A DNA stretch of 19,502 nucleotides, from NCBI GenBank assembly GCA_900550585.1, contig URST01000038.1, positions 1 to 19,502 of the forward strand, written 5' to 3'. Below the pieces are notes generated by a model. It was given only the letters and a program-made list of their open reading frames with translations, ran no database searches and was not told where the DNA came from. Below, piece by piece: positions 1 to 7,687 of this stretch. The DNA is from an uncultured Eubacteriales bacterium (GTDB lineage: Bacteria > Bacillota > Clostridia > Oscillospirales > Oscillospiraceae). How positions within the stretch are numbered: position 1 is the first letter of the stretch; every line of letters begins with the position of its first letter. The position numbers were made by a program, and so were the translations under genes.

Positions 1-2
1 GC

Positions 3-77
3 TATATGGCCACCCACACGGAGGCCCTGCTGGACGAGGCCATGGACATCATCGGCGAGGTGATGGCACATGTCTGA
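3..77 (+). CDS. C-terminal end of a probable alpha-oxoamine synthase / class I-II aminotransferase-fold enzyme (partial)
   Basis: Only the last 24 codons are present, ending at TGA 75-77; the gene begins outside the window. The visible tail reads YMATHTEALLDEAMDII followed by GEVMAHV. An ATHT-type motif followed by an amphipathic helix is the usual C-terminus of alpha-oxoamine synthases (glycine C-acetyltransferase, BioF, serine palmitoyltransferase), which are PLP enzymes condensing an amino acid with an acyl-CoA. This is family knowledge applied to a short piece, so the exact enzyme is open. The stop lies inside the start of the next gene (8-base overlap), so the two are almost certainly translationally coupled. 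If it is a serine palmitoyltransferase-like enzyme, the neighbouring reductase would fit the next step of sphingoid-base synthesis. That pathway link is inference. Confidence 0.5.
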   Translation, partial: YMATHTEALLDEAMDIIGEVMAHV

Positions 78-870
78 GAAGAAGGTGGCCATCGTCACCG
101 GCGGCACCTCCGGCATCGGACGGGCCACCGCGCTGGCGCTGCAGGACGCGGGCTGCACGGTGTATGAGCTGTCCCGCCGCGCACAGGGCGTTGAGGGGCT
201 GCACCACATCGTCGCCGATGTGACGAAGGAGGAGACCATCCGCGCCGCCGTGGCGGAGATCATGGCGCGGGAGGGGCGCATCGACATTCTGGTGAACAAC
301 GCCGGCTTCGGTATCTCCGGCGCGGTGGAGTTCACCGATACGGAGGACGCCAAGGCACTGTTCGATGTGAATTTCTTCGGTATGGTGAACATGAACCGGG
401 TCGTGGTGCCCATCATGCGCGGGGCGGGCCGGGGGCGCATCGTGAACCTCAGCTCCGTGGCGGCGCCGGTGCCCATCCCGTTCCAGACGTACTACTCCGC
501 CACCAAGGCGGCGGTGAACGCCTACACCATGGCGCTGGCCAACGAGCTGCGGCCCTTCGGCGTGACGGTATGCGCCGTCATGCCCGGCGACATCCACACC
601 GGCTTCACGGCGGCGCGCCGGAAGATCGGCGAGGGAGACGACATCTATCAGGGGCGCATCAGCCGCTCCGTGGCCCGGATGGAGCACGACGAGGAGACGG
701 GCATGGATCCCGGCAGGGCCGGCGGGTACATCGCAAAGGTGGCGCTGCGGGAGGGCAGCCGCCATCCGCTGTACGCCATCCGGTTCGACTACAAATTCTT
801 CGCGTTTCTGGCGAAGGTGCTGCCGGCACGGTTTTTGAACTGGCTCATCTATCTGCTGTACGGGAAATAA
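70..870 (+). CDS. Short-chain dehydrogenase/reductase (SDR), NAD(P)-dependent
   Basis: A 266-residue classical SDR. Seen in the sequence: the nucleotide-binding TGGTSGIG motif at residues 10-17, an acidic Asp in ADV near residue 50, NNAG at 76-79, catalytic Ser near 129, and the YSATK (YxxxK) pair Tyr142/Lys146. The fold reduces a ketone or oxidises an alcohol with NAD(P)H; substrate cannot be read from sequence. The C-terminal 30 residues are strongly hydrophobic and aromatic, suggesting membrane association, as in lipid-acting SDRs. The ATG at 70 overlaps the upstream alpha-oxoamine-synthase-like gene by 8 bases, so the start is fixed by coupling. Together they resemble a ketoacyl-amine synthase plus 3-keto reductase pair (for example 3-ketosphinganine reductase), which is inference. 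A perfect hairpin ends the transcript just after the stop. Confidence 0.9.
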   Translation: MSEKKVAIVTGGTSGIGRATALALQDAGCTVYELSRRAQGVEGLHHIVADVTKEETIRAAVAEIMAREGRIDILVNNAGFGISGAVEFTDTEDAKALFDVNFFGMVNMNRVVVPIMRGAGRGRIVNLSSVAAPVPIPFQTYYSATKAAVNAYTMALANELRPFGVTVCAVMPGDIHTGFTAARRKIGEGDDIYQGRISRSVARMEHDEETGMDPGRAGGYIAKVALREGSRHPLYAIRFDYKFFAFLAKVLPARFLNWLIYLLYGK

Positions 871-913
871 GCAAAAAAGTACCGCACCCCACTGGGGTGC
901 GGTACTTTTTTGC
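871..913. terminator. Bidirectional rho-independent terminator
   Basis: A perfect 20-bp inverted repeat (871-890 and 894-913) with a 3-base loop. Its arms begin and end with A6/T6 runs, so a U-tract follows the GC stem in both directions. It sits between the rightward SDR and the leftward DUF554 gene and can terminate both. Confidence 0.9.
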
Positions 914-915
914 TT

Positions 916-1593
916 TTACAGGAAACGGCACAGCAGGATGGGGAACAGGACGGCGGGCATCATGTTCAGGATGCGCAGCTTCGTCAGACCCAGGATGTTC
1001 AGGCCGATGCCGATGATCAGCAGGGAGCCGGTGAACGTGATCTCCGCCAGCACCGTATCGGTGAGCAGGGGGGCCACCAGAGAGGCCAGCAGGGCCAGCA
1101 GACCCTCCACCAGCAGGACGCTGGCACCGGAGAAGGCCACGCCGATGCCCAATGAGCCGGCGAAGGCGATGGCCGCCGTGCCGTCGATGATGGACTTGGC
1201 CAGCAGGACGGTGTGGTCATTTTTCAGGCCGCTGTCCAGTGCACCCATAACGGCCATGGCACCCACGGCAAATACCAGCGAGCCGGTGACGAAGCCCTCG
1301 GTGATGCGGCCAAGGCCGCCGAAGCGCTTCTGGAGCCAGCTGCCCAGACGCTCCACCGCCGTTTCGATGTTCAGCAGCTCGCCGATGATGGTGCCCAGCA
1401 CCAGCGACAGGATGGGGATGAGCTGGTTGTTGCTGGCGCCGAGGCCGGACACGCCGATGCCGATGGAGATGAGGGCCGTGGCGGCCAGCACCGTCTCCTT
1501 CATGCGCTGGGGCATCAGCTTGCCGCCGAAGGTGCCCACCAGACCGCCGGCCACGATGGCCGCGCCGTTGATGAGTGCGCCGGTGAGGATCAT
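916..1593 (-). CDS. DUF554 family membrane protein (YqgA-like)
   Basis: A 225-residue, highly hydrophobic protein. The N-terminus MILTGALINGAAIVAGGLVG, a GTIIGELLNIE segment and the ending near LRILNMMPAVLFPIL are typical of DUF554 (E. coli YqgA) proteins, which are about 220-230 residues with roughly six membrane spans. Their biochemical role is unknown. The start at 1593 is chosen because GGAGGAGGT stands just upstream; longer reading in this frame runs antisense-like through tcdA and has no family similarity. The ATG overlaps the stop of the upstream tcdA gene by four bases (ATGA), so it is the last gene of the foldase-tcdA-DUF554 operon, ended by the 871-913 hairpin. Confidence 0.88.
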   Translation of the reverse strand: MILTGALINGAAIVAGGLVGTFGGKLMPQRMKETVLAATALISIGIGVSGLGASNNQLIPILSLVLGTIIGELLNIETAVERLGSWLQKRFGGLGRITEGFVTGSLVFAVGAMAVMGALDSGLKNDHTVLLAKSIIDGTAAIAFAGSLGIGVAFSGASVLLVEGLLALLASLVAPLLTDTVLAEITFTGSLLIIGIGLNILGLTKLRILNMMPAVLFPILLCRFL

Positions 1594-2315
1594 GGGATCA
1601 GACCTCCTCCGCTGATAAGGTCGCGGACTACGACACTGCCCATCAGCAGTCCCGCGGTGGCGGGCACCCACGCCACACTGGCGGGGACGGAGCGCCGTCC
1701 GGGAGGGGGCGTCTCCAGCTGCTGGGTCTCGGCGGGCTGCTCCGGGCTGAACACCACCTTCAGGTGGTGGATGTCCCGGGCGCGCAGCTCCTTGCGCATG
1801 ACGCGGGCCAGCGGGCAGCCGGAGGTTTTGGAGATGTCCGTCACCTGCAGCAGCGTGGGGTCCAGCTTGTTGCCGGTGCCCAGCGCCGTCAGAATGGGGA
1901 TGCGGCGCAGGCGGGCCTGCTGGATGAGGTCCAGCTTGCAGCTGACCAGGTCGATGGCGTCCACGATGTAGTCGTAGTGCGCGGTGAAAAAGTCGTTGCG
2001 GTGGGCGGCGTCGTAGGTGGCGCAGATGGGGTGTACCCGCAGAGCGGAATTGATATCCGCGCAGCGCCGGGCGGCCACTTCCGCCTTGGGCTGGCCCACG
2101 GTGGAGTGCAGGGCGTAGAGCTGGCGGTTGATGTTGGTAAGGGACAGGGTGTCCTGATCCACCAGCGTCAGCTCGCCCACGCCGCTGCGGGCCAGACACT
2201 CGGCGGCGTAGCTCCCCACGCCGCCAAGGCCGAACACGATGACATGGCAGCGGGAGAGGGTATCCAGCGCGTCAGCGCCCAGCAGCATCTGCGTGCGCAG
2301 GAACGCTTCGTTCAT
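1590..2315 (-). CDS. tcdA: tRNA threonylcarbamoyladenosine dehydratase (TcdA/CsdL, ThiF/E1-like)
   Basis: A 241-residue E1/ThiF-fold protein. The N-terminus has the TcdA hallmark FLRTQMLLG, followed by the ATP-binding GLGGVGSYAAE loop at residues 29-38. Further motifs are a VDQDTLSLTNINRQ segment, a VDAIDLVSCKLDLI acidic segment and SGCPLARVMRKELR. TcdA enzymes use ATP to cyclise tRNA t6A37 to ct6A, a modification next to the anticodon that improves decoding of ANN codons. Length matches the family (about 240-270). The gene starts 4 bases after the foldase stop and ends in a 4-base overlap with DUF554, so it is the middle gene of a tight operon. The ribosome site is weak (GTGGGCTG), consistent with translation re-initiation. 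A molybdopterin/thiamin MoeB/ThiF role is less likely because no sulfur-carrier gene is nearby. Confidence 0.9.
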   Translation of the reverse strand: MNEAFLRTQMLLGADALDTLSRCHVIVFGLGGVGSYAAECLARSGVGELTLVDQDTLSLTNINRQLYALHSTVGQPKAEVAARRCADINSALRVHPICATYDAAHRNDFFTAHYDYIVDAIDLVSCKLDLIQQARLRRIPILTALGTGNKLDPTLLQVTDISKTSGCPLARVMRKELRARDIHHLKVVFSPEQPAETQQLETPPPGRRSVPASVAWVPATAGLLMGSVVVRDLISGGGLIP

Positions 2316-2319
2316 GGTA

Positions 2320-3885
2320 TCAGCCCACGCTGCTCATGCCGTCCAGCAGCTGGGCGTCGGCAGAGGTCTTCAGAGACTCCAGCCAGGCGGCATAGTCGCT
2401 GCTGACCAGCGCGCCCTCCACGGAGACCTGCCAGGCGGGGATGTCCTCGCCCACGAAGTACATGACGTGGTAGCCGGTGTAGCTGCCCTCGTTGTAGACG
2501 ATGCCGGTGTCGCCGGCCTTGCGGGAGGCGTCGAAGCACCAGTCGTTGAACTCGGAGACCATCTGGCCCTTGAGGACCTTGGTGTACAGGCCGCCGGCGG
2601 TGTTGGAGCCGCTGTCATCGCTGAGCTCGTTGGCCAGCTGGGCAAAGGCGTCCTCGGTGGCGCCGTTGGCCTGCCACTGGGCCAGAGCATCCTCGGCCTT
2701 GGCCTTGGCGGCGTCCTTCAGCGCCTGCAGGTCGGCGTCATACGTCTCGGAATCCTCATCCAGAGAGGAGGTATCCACCCGGAACAGGATGTGGCGCACG
2801 TCCACGGAGTTATACTCCTCACGGCCGCAGGAGTGGAACACCACCACATAGCTGTTGGGGTCGTCGGTGACCACAGCACCCTCGCCGGCGGTGCGGGCGG
2901 CGTCAAAGACCCAGGCGCTCATGGCGGAGCCGTTGTTGGAGCCGGCATCCGTGCTGCCGTAGGTGCCCAGATCCTCGTAATCCTTGGAGATGGCCAGCAG
3001 CGTCTCGCCGTTCTGATAGCGCTCCAGCGCGGCAGCGGCGGCTTCGGCAGCAGCGGCCTTGGCGGCGGCGGACTCCTCCTCCGTGGGCTGGACGGTGTTG
3101 CCGTCGGCATCGGTGGTGGAGGCGGCGCTGCCCTTGAAGTAGATATACTCGTAGTTGGCTACGTCAAAGTCGGAGGGGTCCTCCTGATACCGCTGCTCCA
3201 GCTGGTCAGTGGTATAGGTCAGTTCGTCCTGATACTCCTGCTTGTAGTGGTTGGCGACCTCCTCCATGGTCAGCATGCTCTCGAACACGGAGGGGGTCAT
3301 GCCCTGACCGTACACGGCCTTCAGGTAGGCCTTGAGGGAGTAGCCCTGGGACTTGACGGCGGACTTGATGGAATCCAGAGCGTCCTGCACCTCGGCACGG
3401 GTCTCGTCATCGGCGCCGTGGCCGTTGGCCTCGGCCTCCTTAGCGGCCATGACGTTGGTGGACAGCTGCTCGATGGCGTAGTCACGCAGGAACTGGTCCC
3501 AGGTGATGTCGCCCTCGTCAGTGACCTGCAGCAGCAGCTTGGCGGTGTCGTTCAGGTTCTGCTGATCCAGGGGCGTGCTGGTGTCCAGGCCGTAGTAGCC
3601 GGCGTTGACGATGCTGTTGCGCAGGCCCTGATAGTAGTAGTTCACCTGGGCCGCGGAGTAGTTCTCACCGTCGATGGTGACGGCATCGGGGTCGCGGTAG
3701 AACACGCCTGCGTTCACCAGCAGCAGCACCACGGCCACCACCACGAACAGCACGGCGATGCCGCCGTACAGACGGTTGGCCTTGCGCTGTGCGGCTTTTT
3801 CCTCCGCCTCGCGGATGGCCTTGGGGTCCTTGATGCCCTGGCTGGCCAGATCCTGACGGTTCTTCTTTTCTCTTGATGCGCTCAT
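2320..3885 (-). CDS. Membrane-anchored parvulin-type peptidyl-prolyl isomerase / foldase (PrsA/SurA-like)
   Basis: A 521-residue protein with a charged cytoplasmic N-terminus (about 1-38), one membrane helix (about 40-63, rich in Val and Leu) and a large extracytoplasmic part. An N-terminal helical SurA/PrsA-like chaperone region precedes two related segments. The first (about 240-350) starts FDVANYEYIYF and has a parvulin outline but has lost the RHIL core. The second (about 357-480) starts VDVRHILFRVD and carries DSGSNTAGGLY and GYHVMYF, a normal PpiC rotamase domain. Such proteins fold secreted proteins outside the membrane. There is no lipobox Cys; it is held by an uncleaved helix. I chose the ATG at 3885 because GAGAGGA stands 9 bases upstream and the promoter at 3944-3972 rules out longer starts. 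First gene of the operon with tcdA and DUF554. Confidence 0.87.
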   Translation of the reverse strand: MSASREKKNRQDLASQGIKDPKAIREAEEKAAQRKANRLYGGIAVLFVVVAVVLLLVNAGVFYRDPDAVTIDGENYSAAQVNYYYQGLRNSIVNAGYYGLDTSTPLDQQNLNDTAKLLLQVTDEGDITWDQFLRDYAIEQLSTNVMAAKEAEANGHGADDETRAEVQDALDSIKSAVKSQGYSLKAYLKAVYGQGMTPSVFESMLTMEEVANHYKQEYQDELTYTTDQLEQRYQEDPSDFDVANYEYIYFKGSAASTTDADGNTVQPTEEESAAAKAAAAEAAAAALERYQNGETLLAISKDYEDLGTYGSTDAGSNNGSAMSAWVFDAARTAGEGAVVTDDPNSYVVVFHSCGREEYNSVDVRHILFRVDTSSLDEDSETYDADLQALKDAAKAKAEDALAQWQANGATEDAFAQLANELSDDSGSNTAGGLYTKVLKGQMVSEFNDWCFDASRKAGDTGIVYNEGSYTGYHVMYFVGEDIPAWQVSVEGALVSSDYAAWLESLKTSADAQLLDGMSSVG

Positions 3886-3943
3886 TTGCTTCATTCCTCT
3901 CAAAAACGGGCATAATACGCCCTTGGTGATAAAATGCCTGATT

Positions 3944-3972
3944 ATTATACAGGATTGCGGCACGTTCTGCAA
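3944..3972 (-). promoter_or_regulatory. Promoter of the foldase-tcdA-DUF554 operon
   Basis: On the minus strand TTGCAG (3972-3967), a 17-base spacer, then a perfect TATAAT (3949-3944). The predicted start is near 3937, giving a leader of about 50 bases. That leader holds a short GGGC/GCCC hairpin followed by five U residues, which might act as a weak attenuator. Confidence 0.7.
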
Positions 3973-4065
3973 GGGGCAAGTGCCGGTAATTTATGAACAA
4001 TCCGGAAAGAAACGGCGGCTGCGGACGGGAAAAGCGGGCCGGCGCCGCTGGCGGCGCACCTTTTT

Positions 4066-4105
4066 GATAAGAAAAGCGCCCCTCCGCCAAAAGGCGGAGG
4101 GGCGC
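4066..4105 (-). terminator. Rho-independent terminator of the 6S-like RNA
   Basis: A perfect 13-bp GC-rich stem (4076-4088 with 4093-4105, loop AAAA) followed on the minus strand by TTTTCTT. There is no T-run on the plus-strand side, so it works leftward and ends the RNA encoded at about 4105-4287. Confidence 0.85.
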
Positions 4106-4287
4106 TCAGCGATGGGCAGCGGCCGCGTTATAACCTGCACAGCTCGCAGGTGGGTCGTCTCCAACTGACTTTACTGCTTCCAACTTCCAGCTGCGGAAGG
4201 CAGCCGGGAGGCCTGCAAACCATCTGTTGATCCGACGTCCCCTATAACCAATGTCAGGATAAAAAAGACCGCTGCCCATCGCTGAGG
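4105..4287 (-). ncRNA. ssrS: 6S-like RNA (SsrS type), leftward
   Basis: A roughly 182-base stretch without a credible protein gene, closed by a perfect 18-bp terminal stem (4105-4122 with 4269-4286). Inside it an almost continuous rod of short helices can be drawn. One is GTCG/CAAC pairing with GTTG/CGAC around a small internal loop; near the tip is a hairpin with CTTCC/GGAAG. On the 3' side of the central bubble is a separate ACCTGC/GCAGGT hairpin. Size, rod shape, large central bubble and the small 3'-side hairpin are the layout of 6S RNA, which binds sigma-A RNA polymerase by mimicking an open promoter. A terminator follows directly. From memory, B. subtilis 6S-1 (bsrA) also lies next to the tcdA homologue yrvM, which is weak supporting context. 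A different structured RNA cannot be excluded without a covariance search. Confidence 0.6.
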
Positions 4288-4344
4288 GCGGACGCACGGC
4301 GGCGTCCGCTTATCTTTTTATAGTGTAGCAACTCCGGCCGTCGG
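4288..4344 (-). promoter_or_regulatory. Possible promoter and 5' hairpin of the 6S-like RNA
   Basis: On the minus strand a -10-like TATAAA (4322-4317) is preceded at 16 bases by a poor -35 (CCGACG, 4344-4339). Transcription from it would start near 4310 and first copy a perfect 8-bp hairpin (4288-4295 with 4302-4309) before the terminal stem of the RNA. That hairpin might be removed when the precursor is processed. The -35 is weak, so this is tentative. Confidence 0.35.
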
Positions 4345-4383
4345 ATAAAGGCGGAAACGGGAGAGGGGCATGACCAATTTTTC

Positions 4384-4680
4384 TCAGTTGCCGTCGTCCT
4401 CGTCGTCCATGAGCTGCTCCATGAACAGGTCGTAGACCTTGTCCAGCTCCTCATCGCTGTCCAGCGTGCTCAGCAGCTCCTCGCCGTTTTCGGTGATGGA
4501 CTTGAGGATCACCAGACCGAAATCCTCTGCCTTTGCCTCGTCGGCCTCATCCTCCACCGTGGGGAAAAACGCCATGTACGTCTGGCCGTCCACCTCGATA
4601 GCGTCCACGTACTCCAGCTCGATCTCGTTGCCGTCCTCGTCGGTCAGCGTGATGAAGTTGGGGCCAAAATCCTCGCTCAT
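4384..4680 (-). CDS. DUF1292 family small acidic protein (YrzB-like)
   Basis: A 98-residue, very acidic protein. The N-terminal part (FITLTDEDGNEIELEYVD, then VDGQTYMAFFP and FGLVILK) is the DUF1292 pattern common in Firmicutes as short cytosolic proteins of unknown function. The C-terminal half is a helix ending in an Asp/Glu-rich tail, and a DSDEELDKVYDLF stretch resembles the usual family ending. The start is supported by GGAGG 8-9 bases upstream and a good promoter at 4710-4738. In many clostridia this family sits near ruvX/alaS-type housekeeping genes; here it stands alone between the 6S-like RNA and a divergent penicillin-binding protein gene. No clear terminator follows its stop, so read-through into the RNA locus is possible. 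Confidence 0.88.
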   Translation of the reverse strand: MSEDFGPNFITLTDEDGNEIELEYVDAIEVDGQTYMAFFPTVEDEADEAKAEDFGLVILKSITENGEELLSTLDSDEELDKVYDLFMEQLMDDEDDGN

Positions 4681-4709
4681 GGGAAAACCTCCTTCGTTGT
4701 GGTATCAAC

Positions 4710-4738
4710 ACTATAACGGTTTCCGCGGGAAAAAGCAA
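4710..4738 (-). promoter_or_regulatory. Promoter of the DUF1292 gene
   Basis: Minus-strand TTGCTT (4738-4733), 17-base spacer, TATAGT (4715-4710). It lies about 30 bases before the start codon and its ribosome site, a normal distance. Confidence 0.65.
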
Positions 4739-4856
4739 GCGCGTTTGACGCGATATTTCCGGCTGTAAGGGACTGAAAAAGGACAGAAACGGATAAAATG
4801 AGTGGATTACAACCGGGAAAGAGATGATTTTTCCGGAAATAGCAGATTTTAAGGAG

Positions 4857-4886
4857 TTGACAGGCATGGTAAAATAAACCTTATAG
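4857..4886 (+). promoter_or_regulatory. Promoter of the class A penicillin-binding protein gene
   Basis: Perfect -35 TTGACA (4857-4862), 18-base spacer, -10 TTATAG (4881-4886). The start would be near 4893, leaving a leader of about 60 bases before the AGGAAGG ribosome site. The rest of the 4681-4956 gap shows nothing else I can name. Confidence 0.65.
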
Positions 4887-4956
4887 TGGGTTTTTATAGG
4901 ATTTTCCGGCGAAAGTCCTGACCACGCAAGTATCAGAGAAAGGAAGGTGCCCTGTG

Positions 4957-7605
4957 ATGGAAAGACGCAGACACAGACAGGCGCCGGAGCATTCCGACCG
5001 GACGCAGCAGAGCGCCAGACACATAGACAATGACCGAAAGGAGCGCGCGCCCCGGCGGCGCAGCGGCTGGCAGAAGGCGGGACGCATCATCGGCACACTG
5101 CTGCTGGTGTTCGTGCTGACCGGCGCCATCTTTGCAGGTATTTTCTCCGCCTATATCAACAGCAGCATGCGGGGGAAGGTAGAGGTCTATCTGGACGAAT
5201 TCGAGACGAAGGTCTCCACGGAGCTGTATTATCAGGAGCCGGAGAGCGGCGAATGGGTCATGTACCAGACGCTGTTCATGGACGCGGAGAACCGCATCTG
5301 GGCCAATCTGGACCAGATCCCCAAAAACCTCCAGAAAGCGGTGGTAGCCATTGAGGACAAGCGGTTCTACACCCACAAGGGCGTGGACTGGCACGGCACC
5401 GCCCGCGCCATCCTCAGCACCCTGTTCGGCGGCAATGTGCAGGGCGGCTCCACCATCACCCAGCAGCTGGTGAAGAACGTCACCGGCGACAACCAGAACA
5501 CCGTCAAGCGTAAGGTGACGGAGATCTACCGGGCGCTGGATCTGGAGAAGCGCTATGAAAAGGACGAGATCCTGGAGGCCTACCTCAACGAGGTGTTCTT
5601 CGGCTACAGCTGCTACGGCGTGGTGACGGCGTCCTTGACGTATTTCGATAAGGATGTGTCGGAGCTGTCGCTGGCGGAGTGTGCCAGCCTGGTGGCCATC
5701 ACCAACAACCCCTCGCTGTACGACCCCATGGAGGCCAGCTGGAGCCGGGAGAACAACCGGGAGCGTCAGCTGCTGGTGCTGGGCGCCATGCTGGATCAGG
5801 GGAAGATCAGCCAGGAGGAATATGACGCGGCCAAGGCCGAGGACATCGTGTTCGCCAACGGCTACACCATCTCGGGCAAATATGTGGGCAGCGATCCCAG
5901 CAAGGGGGACGACAACAGCGGCGATACGGCGGGCACCGGCGATACCGGAGACGGCAGCACCGGCGATACCGGCGAGCAGCTGCCCTCCGACGATGCGGAG
6001 AACAAGCCCCGCAAGTCCAGCCAGTCCTACTTCACCGATGCGGTCATCGACGACGTGGCCGCCGCGCTGGTGGAGAAGTACGGCCTGACCGATGTTACCG
6101 ATCCCCAGACCGGCGAGGTGACCACCGCGTTCGAGCAGGGCGTCAACATGGTGTACGGCAAGGGCTATAAGATCTACACCACGCAGAATCCCAACTACCA
6201 GGCCATCGCCGAGGAGGTCTGCTCCGATACGGCCAACCTGCCGTATACCACCACCTATACCAACGGCTACGGTGAGCAGGAGACGGAGCAGCTGCAGGTG
6301 GGCATGACCATCGTGGACCCCTACACCGGCTATGTGGTGGCCATGGTGGGCGGCGCCGGCGTCAAGGAGGGCGCCCGCGTCTGGAACTGGGCCACCAGCG
6401 CACGGCAGTGCGGTTCGGCCATCAAGCCCATCTCCGTATACGCGCCGGCGCTGGACGACGGCACCATCAACGGCGCCACCGCCATCGACGACTATCCGGT
6501 GATGGTGCTGAACGACACGGCCTATCCCAAGAACGCCAACGGGCGCTACATGGGTCTGACGCCGCTGCACACGGCCATCGCGCGGTCCACCAATACCTGC
6601 GCCGTCCGGGTGGTGCAGGAGTACGGCACCGGCAAGGCCTACGACTTCATGACCAACCGGCTGGGCTTTACCACTCTGACGTTCCAGGATTCCCAGCAGG
6701 TGGGCAATATGGGCCTGGGCGGCCTTGACCGGGGCGTTACCACCGAGGAGATGGCGGCGGCCTTCGGCGCTTTCGCCAACGAGGGCGTGTACACCGCGCC
6801 CCGCACCTTCGTCCGGGTGGAGGATCCCGACGGCAATGTGATCATCGAGAACGAGGCCAAGTCCTCCGTGGCTATGAAGGACACCACCGCCGCATTGATG
6901 AACAGCCTCCTGCAGGAGGTGGTCAACGCCGGTACCGGCTACGAGGGCCGGATCAGCGGGATGCATGTGGCCGGCAAGACCGGTACCACCAACAACGACC
7001 AGGACCGCTACTTCGTGGGCTATACCCCGTATTACAGCTGCGCCGTGTGGGTGGGCTATGCCCACAACCAGCGGATCGTGGCCAGCGGCAACCCCGCCGC
7101 CTCCATGTGGCAGAAGGTGATGAGCCGCATCCACGAGGGACTGGCGGATAAGGACTTCTTCAGCTGCTCCGGGCTGACCCGCGTGTCCGTCTGCGCTGAC
7201 AGCGGCATGCTGGCAACGGACAGCTGCGCCGAGGACTGCCGCGGCAGCCGGGTGTATTCGGCACTGGTGGCGGCGGACAACGCGCCGTCGGCCTACTGCA
7301 CCATGCACACCAGCCCCATCTATACCGTGAGCTTCGAGGACGAGAACGGCAATATCACCATGGCCAGCGGCTCCAAGCTGGACTACACCCGGCAGCGGCT
7401 GGAGGGCTTCGAGGACATCGAGGCGGAGGACGACTTCATGCTGGTGGATGGCTGGAGCGGTTTCTTCGGCGACGATGACGACTGGTGGGGCGGCCTGTTC
7501 GGGAGAGACGATACCTCCGACGATACCGCTGGTGACACCACCGGCGGAGACACCACCACCGACAGCACCGACAGCGAGGACATCCGCACCAGCTGGTGGG
7601 ATTGA
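4957..7605 (+). CDS. Class A penicillin-binding protein (PBP1A-type transglycosylase/transpeptidase)
   Basis: An 882-residue bifunctional cell-wall synthase that polymerises lipid II glycan and cross-links peptides outside the membrane. Seen: an Arg-rich cytoplasmic tail (1-40), one membrane helix (about 42-66), then the GT51 transglycosylase domain with VAIEDKRFYTHKGVDW (catalytic Glu133) and GGSTITQQLVKN. The transpeptidase domain follows with the active-site Ser in CGSAIKP (Ser487, Lys490), STN at 544-546 and KTGTT starting at Lys674. A Gly/Asp/Thr-rich linker (about 316-350) separates the domains. After the second domain is a Cys-containing module (about 730-790), and the protein ends in a Thr/Asp-rich low-complexity tail. 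AGGAAGG serves either GTG 4954 (6 bases) or ATG 4957 (9 bases); I prefer ATG. The gene is monocistronic, ended by the hairpin at 7635-7682. Confidence 0.95.
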   Translation: MERRRHRQAPEHSDRTQQSARHIDNDRKERAPRRRSGWQKAGRIIGTLLLVFVLTGAIFAGIFSAYINSSMRGKVEVYLDEFETKVSTELYYQEPESGEWVMYQTLFMDAENRIWANLDQIPKNLQKAVVAIEDKRFYTHKGVDWHGTARAILSTLFGGNVQGGSTITQQLVKNVTGDNQNTVKRKVTEIYRALDLEKRYEKDEILEAYLNEVFFGYSCYGVVTASLTYFDKDVSELSLAECASLVAITNNPSLYDPMEASWSRENNRERQLLVLGAMLDQGKISQEEYDAAKAEDIVFANGYTISGKYVGSDPSKGDDNSGDTAGTGDTGDGSTGDTGEQLPSDDAENKPRKSSQSYFTDAVIDDVAAALVEKYGLTDVTDPQTGEVTTAFEQGVNMVYGKGYKIYTTQNPNYQAIAEEVCSDTANLPYTTTYTNGYGEQETEQLQVGMTIVDPYTGYVVAMVGGAGVKEGARVWNWATSARQCGSAIKPISVYAPALDDGTINGATAIDDYPVMVLNDTAYPKNANGRYMGLTPLHTAIARSTNTCAVRVVQEYGTGKAYDFMTNRLGFTTLTFQDSQQVGNMGLGGLDRGVTTEEMAAAFGAFANEGVYTAPRTFVRVEDPDGNVIIENEAKSSVAMKDTTAALMNSLLQEVVNAGTGYEGRISGMHVAGKTGTTNNDQDRYFVGYTPYYSCAVWVGYAHNQRIVASGNPAASMWQKVMSRIHEGLADKDFFSCSGLTRVSVCADSGMLATDSCAEDCRGSRVYSALVAADNAPSAYCTMHTSPIYTVSFEDENGNITMASGSKLDYTRQRLEGFEDIEAEDDFMLVDGWSGFFGDDDDWWGGLFGRDDTSDDTAGDTTGGDTTTDSTDSEDIRTSWWD

Positions 7606-7634
7606 CCGGCGGTCAGGCGCAGACCCCTGAGAAT

Positions 7635-7682
7635 CGCATAAAAAGACCTCCCCGGCTACGGCCGGGGAGGTCTTTTTATGCG
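7635..7682. terminator. Bidirectional rho-independent terminator
   Basis: A perfect 22-bp inverted repeat (7635-7656 with 7661-7682) with loop TACG. An A5 run on the left and a T5 run on the right give a U-tract in both directions. It ends the rightward penicillin-binding protein gene and the leftward buk-iorA-iorB operon. Confidence 0.9.
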
Positions 7683-7687
7683 GTATG

